Below, in pieces: positions 9,674-18,956 of a stretch of 64,000 bases of DNA. The first letter of the stretch is position 1. Every line of letters starts with the position of its first letter. The position numbers were made by a program, and so were the translations under genes. This DNA comes from Flavobacterium sp. (GTDB lineage Bacteria > Bacteroidota > Bacteroidia > Flavobacteriales > Flavobacteriaceae): the NCBI RefSeq assembly GCF_013822155.1, contig NZ_PNJW01000001.1, forward strand, positions 62,001 through 126,000. Direction: 5' to 3'. The notes beneath the pieces were generated by a model. It ran no database searches. It saw only the letters and a list, made by a program, of their open reading frames with translations, and had not been told where the DNA came from.

Positions 9674-11716
9674 TTACCAAATTTTAACTCTTTTATCTTC
9701 TTCCAGATACATTCCATCTCCCTTTTCAATGGAGAAGGCATCATAAAAGGCATCAACATTTTGCAGTGGAACATAAGCTCTGTATTGTCCCGGTGAATGA
9801 GAATCTGTTTTTACTAAATTTTTAATGGCTTCATCTCTGGCTTTACTTCTCCAAATAGTAGCCCAAGAAATAAAGAAACGTTGTTCGGGAGTATATCCGT
9901 CAATTAATCCCGGATTGCCAGCTTGTTTTAAATGAATTTTTAAACCATCCAGAGCTGCACTTACTCCGCCTAAATCACCAATATTTTCACCTAAAGTAAA
10001 TTTCCCGTCCACAAAAATTCCCGGTAGTGGTTCTAATTGCGAATATTGATTCGCTAATGCTCCGCCCAATTCTGTGAACTGTTTCAAATCTTGTTCGCTC
10101 CACCAATTTACTAAATTTCCATCGGCATTGTAACGAGAACCGCTATCATCAAATCCGTGTGAAATTTCATGCCCAATAACTGCTCCAATTCCGCCATAAT
10201 TAACTGCTTCATCAGCTCTGTAATCATAAAATGGTGGTTGTAAAATAGCCGCTGGGAAAACAATTTCATTAAATGATGCATTATAATAAGCATTCACCGT
10301 TTGTGGTGACATTCCCCATTCTGTTTTGTCAACCGGTTTATTTAATTTGGCGAAATTTTCATCATTACGCCATTTCGTTATTCTTTTGGAGTTTTCAAAA
10401 TAAGTTCCTCCATCTTTTGGCCCAATGATTGTAACTTTAGAATAATCTTTCCATTTATCAGGATAACCGATTTTAACATTGAATTTTTTGAGTTTTGCAA
10501 TAGCATTATCTTTAGTTGATTTTGCCATCCAAGGTAAATTATTGATTCTGTTTTCATACGCTAAAAACAAATTATCAATCATTTTTCTGGCTTTTTCTTT
10601 AGCTTCAGGCGGGAACATTTTTTCTACATAAATTTTGCCTAATGCTTCCCCAAAGGTTCCGTTTACAGACTGTAACGCTCTTTCATCAAACGGTCTTTGT
10701 TTGATGGCTCCCGTTAAGGTTTTTCCATAAAAATCCCAATTGGCATTTCCTATTTCTGTTGATAATAATCCGGAATAACGATTAAGAAGTGTCCAACGCA
10801 TGTAGGCTTTCCAATCCTCCACTTTGTTTTCTTTGAAAATAGTTTCTAAAGCGGTCATGTAACGCGGTTGAGAAACGATAATTGTATCCACTATTGGCAA
10901 ACCAACTCCTTGCAAATATTCATTCCAATTAATGGTAGGCGTTAAATTTTGAAGTTCAGCAATCGTCATCGGATTGTAGGTTTTTCTTCGGTCTCTTCGT
11001 TCCACTCGATCTAAACGTGGTGTTGCCATGGCAATTTCAAGAGTTAAAACTCTATCAGCAGTAGCTTTAGCTTGAGCTGGTTTTTCGCCTAAATAGCTCA
11101 TCATTTTGATGATGTGAGCATGGTACTTTTCTCTTTTTTCTTTACTGTCTTTATCCTCTGAAACATAGTAATCACGGTCCGGTAACCCAAGACTTCCTAA
11201 ACCAACATTTACCACATTTCTGTTACTGTTTTTAGCATCTGTTCCTACACCAACTCCAAAAAAACCAACTCCTCCCTGAGTTTCCATTTCTATTAAAAGT
11301 TTTTTAAGGTCAGCTACATTTTTTACAGCATTAATTTTTTCCAGATAAGGTTTTAACGGTTTAATTCCTTGTTTATTTCTAGTAACCGTATCCATAATTG
11401 TACGGTATAGATTTAGTGCTTTACCTTGATCTGTTTCGGCTGTATAAGAAGGGTTATTCAATGCTTCTTTTAAAATAAGCATCATATCTTTATCTGTTTT
11501 TTCACGAAGTTCATCAAAACTCCCCCATCGGGTTCTATCAGCAGGAATGTCTGTTTGATCGAGCCAAGTTCCATTTACATAGCGAAAGAAATTATCACTT
11601 GGCTTAACTGATTTATCCATGAAATTCAGGTTAATTCCGCGTGATTCATTTTGGGCATATCCACAAATGCTAATGCTAAAAATTAAAAATCCGATGATGT
11701 GACTTTTTCTGCTCAT
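9674..11716 (-). CDS. M13 family metallopeptidase (endothelin-converting enzyme/PepO-like)
   Basis: VIGHEISHGFDDSGSRYNADGNLVNWW (HExxH), ENIGDLGGVSAAL; N-terminal signal peptide. Confidence 0.95.
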   Translation of the reverse strand: MSRKSHIIGFLIFSISICGYAQNESRGINLNFMDKSVKPSDNFFRYVNGTWLDQTDIPADRTRWGSFDELREKTDKDMMLILKEALNNPSYTAETDQGKALNLYRTIMDTVTRNKQGIKPLKPYLEKINAVKNVADLKKLLIEMETQGGVGFFGVGVGTDAKNSNRNVVNVGLGSLGLPDRDYYVSEDKDSKEKREKYHAHIIKMMSYLGEKPAQAKATADRVLTLEIAMATPRLDRVERRDRRKTYNPMTIAELQNLTPTINWNEYLQGVGLPIVDTIIVSQPRYMTALETIFKENKVEDWKAYMRWTLLNRYSGLLSTEIGNANWDFYGKTLTGAIKQRPFDERALQSVNGTFGEALGKIYVEKMFPPEAKEKARKMIDNLFLAYENRINNLPWMAKSTKDNAIAKLKKFNVKIGYPDKWKDYSKVTIIGPKDGGTYFENSKRITKWRNDENFAKLNKPVDKTEWGMSPQTVNAYYNASFNEIVFPAAILQPPFYDYRADEAVNYGGIGAVIGHEISHGFDDSGSRYNADGNLVNWWSEQDLKQFTELGGALANQYSQLEPLPGIFVDGKFTLGENIGDLGGVSAALDGLKIHLKQAGNPGLIDGYTPEQRFFISWATIWRSKARDEAIKNLVKTDSHSPGQYRAYVPLQNVDAFYDAFSIEKGDGMYLEEDKRVKIW

Positions 11717-11721
11717 TAAAT

Positions 11722-14700
11722 TTACTTTTTGATTATTCTTTTAACTACTTGTTGATCTTCATTACTTATTTTAACAAAATAAACACCAGTGGTCACTTTT
11801 TCAAGGTTCAATTGCATTTTATCATCTGATAAAGCGTTTTCCTCAATGGTTAAAATGATTTTTCCTGTTACATCAAATACTTCCACTTTTTGCGGTTTAT
11901 AATTACCATAAGTAAGTGTAAACAATCCATTAGACGGATTAGGATAAATAGCAATTTCATTTAAACTAAAATCAGATGTAGATAATGTCCCATCGATGAC
12001 AAAATCATCAATAATAACTCCTTCATTATTAACTGCTTCGTCTGAATGAAAAACAAATCTAAAAATAATGTTACTTTGACCAATAAACTGATTCAACATA
12101 TAGCTATACTCTAGCATAGTAGTATTTGTTCCTGTCCATTGTGCTCCCGGACAATTGTTACAATCATCTGCGGTTTGTGGAGTTCGACTACTATTGTACC
12201 AATTAGCATCGTCTGCAGATCCTAATACATTCCAGGTTTGGCCTATATCGGTAGAATATTCCAAATATAAAATATCCCAATTCAATTCTAAATCAAAAGC
12301 CATTTTAAATCGGATGACAGGATTAGAAATCTGAGAGAAATTATAACATTGAGAATATAAATAAGCTTTTGTTCCATCTGTATAATTACCGCTCAAATTC
12401 GTTCCATAAACTCTCACTCCTGAAGAAGTTGTATTTAATAATGTTCCTGTTGGTATTCCTCTTTGCCACAAACTAGTTCCTCCAGCTTGTGAAGTTACAA
12501 GGTTTGTAAATGGCGTTTCAAAGGTGTTTAAAGAACCTACCGAGCCATTATCATTATTTAAAATTTCAACATTGATACTGTTATTATTGGCAAATGAATC
12601 ATTAGGTAAAACAACTGTTCCTTGAATGACTGATTTCCCTCTAATTAAACTAAGTCCTGAAATTTCAATAGTTGTTGTTGCCAAAGACTCTAAATTTCCA
12701 TTCCAAATAAAATTATTAGGAACTCCGTTTATAGTGTAATTGAGCGTAAAATTAGTAACCGTTGATAATCCCGTGTTTTTAACTAAGAAGGATAGTGAAT
12801 TGACATTACAATTAATATTTTCAATAGAGGGATCTTCCAAACTAATCAGAGCTAAATCATTTTGGGCTAATTGTGTTGGAATTGATGATTGCCAAACACC
12901 TCTTCCGTAAGTTGAGGCAATAATTTTTTCGTCCAATACATGAATTTCTAAATCGGTGACATCAACATTTGGAAGGTTAGTGTCAAAAGGAACCCACTCA
13001 CTCATGGTATCGTCCCGATAATAAACCCCTAAACTTGTTCCTACATATAATGGATTATCAACATGATTTCCTTGGTGTTTAATTACATTTTTACCGATAT
13101 TGGGCAGTCCTGCTCCAATATTTAAAAAGCCCATTCCTCCGGTTGTAGATTTAAAAACACTTCCTGAAGTGCCAGCCGTGGTTACATAAACAATATTACT
13201 GTCTTGGGAATGAACCTCTATCCCTGTTATCGCATTTGAAAAGGAGTCTACTAGTGAAAATGTTATTCCTTTATCTGTACTTTTAAACAAATTATTCTCA
13301 TCTCCCACATATATAATATTATCATTAGAAGGATCAATGGTAATTCTTTCTAAATTTCCGGATGTAAATGAAGTAGTAGAAACCAAAGTCCAAGCATTGA
13401 TATTCAACTTATAAAGTCCATTAAAACCAGCATATAATTCCCCCAAAGAATTAATAGCTAAAGGAGTTATCCAATTTCCGTTTTGTCCATCCGGAGCATT
13501 AATACTTCCTGATAAACTATTTCCGGAATTTGTTGAAAAATACAATCCGCTTCCGTTTTGAATAAACCCATAAAAATTACTACTGTTATTTGGATCAATG
13601 GCCGTTTCCATTCCATCTGCTCCATAATAATTTCTCCAAACGTTACCACTAAAGGCATAACCTCCATTATCTTGTAATCCTCCGGCTATTTTAGAAGAAG
13701 TTTGTTTTGCAATCGAAATTCTGTAAAATTGTCCTATTTGAGCGGTGGCTGTTAAATCAGTAAATGATTCCCCACTGTTTGAAGAAACATAAACTCCCCC
13801 ATCACTTCCGCAATAAAGTACTCCATTATAAAATCTTAAAAAATGTATATCTGCGTGAGTATAAGTAGCCTGAAAAGGATCAGACCAATTGTTTAATTTC
13901 ATAAAAGACGTTCCACCATTTGTTGATTTCCAAACATTTAAAACCCCCGTATAAACTTCCTCGGCGTTAGTATCTGAAACTGCCAATGCCATATCATACC
14001 AAGCCTGATTAGCTTCAAAAATATCCGTGTTGTTAAACGTTTTTGCAAATGTTAATCCTGAATTTGTTGATTTGTAAAGCCCTTGATGACTCCAATTTGT
14101 TCGAGCACTCAATACGTAAACATATTCCGGATTAGCCGGAGTTACATCAATAATTAATCTTCCTGAATTCGTAGGCATTCCTGAACTAATTTGGGTGAAG
14201 TTATCCCCTCCATTTGTTGAACGATAAAATCTATTCGGAGTAACCGCATAAATCACATCTGGATTTCCTGGTTTTAACTTTATATCTTTAACATTTCCAC
14301 TTAATTTTTGAACCCATGTAACCCCTGCGTTAATGGTTTTGTACAATCCCACACTGGTGGCAACCCATAATATATCCGGATTGGATGGATGCATAAAAAT
14401 TTCACTTGCTAAAGTTGAAGTGTTAGTAAAGGTAAGTCCGGTAGTGTTCCATGTAATTCCACCATCAAGTGATTTTAAAACTCCTATTGAATAAGAATCA
14501 CTAGCATCTTTATCTCCGGTAGCAATATAAATAATGTTTGAATTTGTATGATCAACTGCTATCCCCGAAACCCCAATTTGAGGGAGATAATCGGAAAGCG
14601 GAGTCCAATTTATACCCGCATCTGTTGATTTCCAAATTCCTCCTGCCGGAGCACCGAGATAAAGTGTATTTGCATTATTTGGATCGACCACAACAACGTT

Positions 14701-15102
14701 TACCCTTCCTTGCCCCGATGACCAAGAACCTGAATTAATATGATTAAATGGTCCTAGTGGCTCCCAATTACTAACAGCACTTTGCGTTGAATTTCGATTA
14801 ACCCTATCTTGATTTTTTTGATTCCAAGCATTCCACATTTGTTCCGGAGTCAATAAATATCCCGAATTATCCACTTTATTTCTCCAATGGGTTTCCCAAC
14901 GCATGAAAGGTTTGTAGCCACTTCCTTTTGCTTTATAATTTTTACCTTCCCAATACTTATCAAATGCCGCTTTAATTTCATCAATTGTTGCATCACCTGT
15001 TTCTTTCTTTTGAAGAGAATCCATCCAAGGTGCCGTTGAATTAAATTGAGCAATTGAAGATGAAAATTGAAAAAACAATAAAAGGAGTATAATTTTTTTC
15101 AT
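11722..15102 (-). CDS. BNR/sortilin-type beta-propeller exo-protein with T9SS type A sorting domain
   Basis: Repeated 'YKSTNAG(G)xTW' BNR motifs; C-terminal YPNPSNGLFTLTY...VEVFDVTGKIIL...GVYFVKISNEDQQVVKRIIKK. Confidence 0.9.
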   Translation of the reverse strand: MKKIILLLLFFQFSSSIAQFNSTAPWMDSLQKKETGDATIDEIKAAFDKYWEGKNYKAKGSGYKPFMRWETHWRNKVDNSGYLLTPEQMWNAWNQKNQDRVNRNSTQSAVSNWEPLGPFNHINSGSWSSGQGRVNVVVVDPNNANTLYLGAPAGGIWKSTDAGINWTPLSDYLPQIGVSGIAVDHTNSNIIYIATGDKDASDSYSIGVLKSLDGGITWNTTGLTFTNTSTLASEIFMHPSNPDILWVATSVGLYKTINAGVTWVQKLSGNVKDIKLKPGNPDVIYAVTPNRFYRSTNGGDNFTQISSGMPTNSGRLIIDVTPANPEYVYVLSARTNWSHQGLYKSTNSGLTFAKTFNNTDIFEANQAWYDMALAVSDTNAEEVYTGVLNVWKSTNGGTSFMKLNNWSDPFQATYTHADIHFLRFYNGVLYCGSDGGVYVSSNSGESFTDLTATAQIGQFYRISIAKQTSSKIAGGLQDNGGYAFSGNVWRNYYGADGMETAIDPNNSSNFYGFIQNGSGLYFSTNSGNSLSGSINAPDGQNGNWITPLAINSLGELYAGFNGLYKLNINAWTLVSTTSFTSGNLERITIDPSNDNIIYVGDENNLFKSTDKGITFSLVDSFSNAITGIEVHSQDSNIVYVTTAGTSGSVFKSTTGGMGFLNIGAGLPNIGKNVIKHQGNHVDNPLYVGTSLGVYYRDDTMSEWVPFDTNLPNVDVTDLEIHVLDEKIIASTYGRGVWQSSIPTQLAQNDLALISLEDPSIENINCNVNSLSFLVKNTGLSTVTNFTLNYTINGVPNNFIWNGNLESLATTTIEISGLSLIRGKSVIQGTVVLPNDSFANNNSINVEILNNDNGSVGSLNTFETPFTNLVTSQAGGTSLWQRGIPTGTLLNTTSSGVRVYGTNLSGNYTDGTKAYLYSQCYNFSQISNPVIRFKMAFDLELNWDILYLEYSTDIGQTWNVLGSADDANWYNSSRTPQTADDCNNCPGAQWTGTNTTMLEYSYMLNQFIGQSNIIFRFVFHSDEAVNNEGVIIDDFVIDGTLSTSDFSLNEIAIYPNPSNGLFTLTYGNYKPQKVEVFDVTGKIILTIEENALSDDKMQLNLEKVTTGVYFVKISNEDQQVVKRIIKK

Positions 15103-15216
15103 TTATTTTAAATTTTATTCAAAAATATAAAAACCAATTGAATTGAGTGGTATTAATTAACACTTGTATAACTAGTATTTAGTTTGTTATCTTTTTTACC
15201 TTTGCAAAAAAACAGT

Positions 15217-15888
15217 ATGCTCTCCTTTATCAAACGATATAAATTTTTAATCTTAGGATTTGTCTTATTTTCTGTACTATTTCTTTCGATAGCATATCAA
15301 TTTTTAAATCCAAAAAAAACGTTACCCATTTATAACCCTTCGATGGTAAATCCCGAATTAGTCGATACTACCGTGCAACATATCAGTAAATATCATACCA
15401 TTGCTGATTTTTCATTCACTAATCAAAACGGAAAAATAATTACTCAAAAAAACTATGAAGGAAAAATTTATGTAGCTGATTTTTTCTTTACTACTTGTCC
15501 CACTATTTGTCCAATCATGCAAGATAATATGGTTGAAATTCAAAATGCATTTAAAACTAATCCAAAAGTAATGTTGCTTTCTCACACCGTCATGCCTCAT
15601 ATTGACAGTGTTCCGGTATTAAAAAAATATGCTTTAGAAAAAGGTGTTATTGACTCAAAATGGAACTTAGTTACCGGAGATAAAAAAGATATTTTCTATA
15701 TTGCCCGAAAATCCTACTTAGCAGTAAAAACAGATACGGCCGGGGAGTTATACGATATGGTTCATACGGAAAATTTTATTCTAGTTGATGAACAAAGAAG
15801 AGTTCGTGGTTTTTATGATGGCACTAAAAAAGAAGATATTAAAAGATTAATTGAAGATATTCATTTTTTATTGGACGAAAATAAATAA
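15217..15888 (+). CDS. SCO1/SenC family protein
   Basis: FTNQNGKIITQKNYEGKIYVADFFFTTCPTICPIMQDNM (TxCPxxCP); start chosen at ATG 15217 after TACCTTTG box. Confidence 0.93.
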   Translation: MLSFIKRYKFLILGFVLFSVLFLSIAYQFLNPKKTLPIYNPSMVNPELVDTTVQHISKYHTIADFSFTNQNGKIITQKNYEGKIYVADFFFTTCPTICPIMQDNMVEIQNAFKTNPKVMLLSHTVMPHIDSVPVLKKYALEKGVIDSKWNLVTGDKKDIFYIARKSYLAVKTDTAGELYDMVHTENFILVDEQRRVRGFYDGTKKEDIKRLIEDIHFLLDENK

Positions 15889-15948
15889 ACTTATAAACTG
15901 ACATTTATCAGTAAAGGTTTTATAAAAAACTGTACTTTTGTATTTATA

Positions 15949-15963
15949 TTTATTCTAAATAAA
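15949..15963. promoter_or_regulatory. palindromic element upstream of feoA (TTTATT CTA AATAAA)
   Basis: 6-bp perfect arms, immediately downstream of TACTTTTG (15933-15940) promoter-like box. Confidence 0.45.
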
Positions 15964-15965
15964 CA

Positions 15966-16199
15966 TTGCAAACAACTGTTGACCTACTCAAAAAAGGCGA
16001 GAAAGGAGTAATCATAAGCTTCGATATCGATAAAATTCCATTGAAATTAATTGAAATGGGTTGTATGGAAGGACATTTAGTTGAATTAATTCAAGTTGCA
16101 CCATTTGGAGATCCGCTGTACTTAGACATGAACGGAACTCATTTGGCTATTCGAAAAGAAATGGCTCATGAAATTGTTGTAGAAATCATTCGAAATTAA
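15966..16199 (+). CDS. feoA: FeoA family ferrous iron transport protein
   Basis: ~77 aa SH3-like, ends immediately before FeoB; TTG start. Confidence 0.9.
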   Translation: MQTTVDLLKKGEKGVIISFDIDKIPLKLIEMGCMEGHLVELIQVAPFGDPLYLDMNGTHLAIRKEMAHEIVVEIIRN

Positions 16200-18314
16200 T
16201 TGCAACAAAACATGAAAGAAAACCCCATTAAAGTTGCACTTATTGGTAACCCAAACACGGGTAAAACATCATTATTTAATCAACTCACCGGATTAAATCA
16301 ACAAGTGGGGAACTATCCTGGAATTACGGTTGAACGAAAAGTAGGAAGTTGTTATTTGCCAAATAACAATAAAGCTGTTATACTTGATTTACCGGGAACG
16401 TATAGTCTGAATGCAAATTCATTAGATGAAAATCTGGTTATAGAATTGTTGTTAAATAAAAACGATGCTGATTATCCGGATGTGGTGGTGGTGGTTTCAG
16501 AAGTAGAAAATTTGAAACGAAATCTGCTGCTTTTTACACAAATAAAAGATTTAGAAATTCCCACCATTTTGGTCATTAACATGGCCGATCAAATGGAATT
16601 GAAAGGTATTTCGTTGGATATTCTAAAATTGGAAACCGTTTTAAAAACCAAAGTTGCCTTAATCAGTTCCCGAAAAGCAACCGGAATCAATGAATTAAAA
16701 GAATTAATTGTCAATTACAAACAATTATCTACCGAAGCTTGTTTAAATGCCTCTGAAATTGACAAAGATTATTTTGAAAATCTACATCGGATTTTCCCCA
16801 ATCAACAACAATACAAATTGTGGTTGGTCATTTCGCAAGATGTTAATTTTGGTTCCATAAATAAAGCGGTTTTGCAAAACAATTCGTTTTCAAAACCTGA
16901 TTCCGAATTGAAACGTTTACAACATAAAGAAACCGTCAAACGGTACCAATTTATCAATGATTTATTAAAAGAAGCTAAAAAAGTTGACTTGTCTAAAGCT
17001 CGCGATTTAGGAAGTAAATTAGACAAAATCCTTACACACAAAATTTGGGGATATGTAATTTTCTTTGGTATTTTATTTCTAATTTTTCAATCTGTTTTTG
17101 ATTGGTCGAGTGTTCCAATGGATTTTATTGACGAACAATTTGCCTCTTTAAGTTCCTGGACAGCTGAAAATCTTCCAGCGGGAAAATTAACCGATTTGAT
17201 CGCTCAAGGAATAATTCCTGGCATTGGTGGTGTAGTTATTTTTATCCCCCAAATTGCCTTTCTTTTTCTTTTCATATCCTTGTTGGAAGAAAGCGGCTAT
17301 ATGAGTCGTGTTGTCTTTTTAATGGATAAAGGTATGCGAAGATATGGTTTGAGCGGAAAAAGTGTGGTTCCTTTAATCTCAGGAACTGCCTGTGCCATTC
17401 CTGCAATTATGGCCACCCGAAACATAGAAAATTGGAAAGAGCGTTTAATAACTATTTTAGTTACACCATTTACCACTTGTTCAGCACGAATTCCGGTTTA
17501 TACCATTTTGATTTCTATCATCATACCCAATCAACGATTATTTGGCGTTTTAAATCTGCAAGGATTAACGTTAATGCTTTTGTATGCACTTGGATTTTTA
17601 ATGGCCATAGTTTCAGCAATGATTTTGAATAAAATTCTGCAATTCAAATCCAAAAGTTTTTTTGTGGTAGAAATGCCTAACTACAAAATTCCTTATTATA
17701 AAAATGTAGGCTTAAATGTGTTGGAAAAAACAAAAGCATTTGTATTCGGTGCCGGTAAAATAATTGTTTCGCTGTCCATTGTTTTGTGGTTCATGGCTTC
17801 TTATGGACCAACAGCTAATTTTAAAAACGCAGAAACAATCATTCAAACAGAAGCAAAAAGCACACTAACGACAGATGAATTGGAAGATAAAATTGCTTCG
17901 TTTAAATTAGAAAACTCCTATATTGGTATTATTGGCAAATCTATTGAACCGGCTATTGCTCCTTTAGGCTACGATTGGAAAATAGGAATCGGAATTGTTG
18001 CTTCTTTTGCGGCACGAGAAGTGTTTGTGGGGACAATGGCCACCATTTACAGCGTTGGTAGCCATGAAGAAGAAGTAAACACTATTAAACAGCGAATGCT
18101 GGCGGAAGTGCATCCTGAAACCGGAAAACCTATTTACAACTTTGCCTCCGGTATTTCTTTATTACTTTTTTATGCTTTCGCTATGCAATGCATGAGCACA
18201 CTTGCTATCGTTAAAAAAGAAACAAATTCTTGGAAATGGCCCATCATTCAGCTTTTAGTGATGAGTGGTTTTGCCTATTTGGTAGCTTTATTGGCATTTC
18301 AGTTATTAAAATAA
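16200..18314 (+). CDS. feoB: ferrous iron transport protein B
   Basis: ALIGNPNTGKTSLFNQLTG, LDLPGTYSL, NMADQ, Nucleoside-recognition/Gate domains; start TTG 16200 or ATG 16212. Confidence 0.96.
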   Translation: MQQNMKENPIKVALIGNPNTGKTSLFNQLTGLNQQVGNYPGITVERKVGSCYLPNNNKAVILDLPGTYSLNANSLDENLVIELLLNKNDADYPDVVVVVSEVENLKRNLLLFTQIKDLEIPTILVINMADQMELKGISLDILKLETVLKTKVALISSRKATGINELKELIVNYKQLSTEACLNASEIDKDYFENLHRIFPNQQQYKLWLVISQDVNFGSINKAVLQNNSFSKPDSELKRLQHKETVKRYQFINDLLKEAKKVDLSKARDLGSKLDKILTHKIWGYVIFFGILFLIFQSVFDWSSVPMDFIDEQFASLSSWTAENLPAGKLTDLIAQGIIPGIGGVVIFIPQIAFLFLFISLLEESGYMSRVVFLMDKGMRRYGLSGKSVVPLISGTACAIPAIMATRNIENWKERLITILVTPFTTCSARIPVYTILISIIIPNQRLFGVLNLQGLTLMLLYALGFLMAIVSAMILNKILQFKSKSFFVVEMPNYKIPYYKNVGLNVLEKTKAFVFGAGKIIVSLSIVLWFMASYGPTANFKNAETIIQTEAKSTLTTDELEDKIASFKLENSYIGIIGKSIEPAIAPLGYDWKIGIGIVASFAAREVFVGTMATIYSVGSHEEEVNTIKQRMLAEVHPETGKPIYNFASGISLLLFYAFAMQCMSTLAIVKKETNSWKWPIIQLLVMSGFAYLVALLAFQLLK

Positions 18315-18421
18315 TTCTTTTTTCAAGTTTCAACGTATGAATTTTGCAACTTTTACTTAAAGTTGTGTAATTTGATGGATTTTCAATGACTTACCTTTGA
18401 TTATTCTTAATAGATACACTT

Positions 18422-18607
18422 ATGCCAATTTTAAACATTTTACTCGTCCTTATAGTTGTTGGATTCCTACTTTGGATAATAAATAATTACATCCCGATGG
18501 ACCGAAAAATTAAAAGTATTTTTAATTTAATTGTAGTTATAGGGGTTGTCATTTGGTTATTAAAAGTCTTCGGAATTTTTGATGTCTTAAGTAAAACAAC
18601 TGTCTAA
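18422..18607 (+). CDS. Thivi_2564-like small membrane protein
   Basis: MPILNILLVLIVVGFLLWIINNYIPMDRKIKSIFNLIVVIGVVIWLLKVFG. Confidence 0.75.
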   Translation: MPILNILLVLIVVGFLLWIINNYIPMDRKIKSIFNLIVVIGVVIWLLKVFGIFDVLSKTTV

Positions 18608-18623
18608 TTAAATTTACATCTTT

Positions 18624-18818
18624 ATGAATCTTAAACGAATTTTTGGTGCAATTTTAACCGTTTTAGGTATTGCTGGTCTATTATATACTGCTTATTTAGC
18701 GGTAAACTCCTCCGAAAGCAATCAAACTCTTAAAACGACTATTATTTATGGTGTTTTAGGTTTGGTATTCTTTATTGCTGGAATTGGACTAGTTCGCACA
18801 ACAAAAGACGAATCATAA
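18624..18818 (+). CDS. small two-TM membrane protein
   Basis: MNLKRIFGAILTVLGIAGLLYTAYLAV...IIYGVLGLVFFIAGIGLVRT. Confidence 0.7.
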   Translation: MNLKRIFGAILTVLGIAGLLYTAYLAVNSSESNQTLKTTIIYGVLGLVFFIAGIGLVRTTKDES

Positions 18819-18956
18819 TCAATTGATTTTTCTATTTTAATTAAATTTTTCATTTTCAATTGGTTATAAATTAATTGATAAATTTTGTTATTTATAATTT
18901 GTCTAAATAAAAATAGTTATTATTTTTGCAATGTAGATTAATTCTAAATAACAAAA

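Noticed and set aside
11722-15102. Internal repeats suggesting a repetitive element
   Set aside because: Explained by BNR/beta-propeller protein repeats within one ORF.
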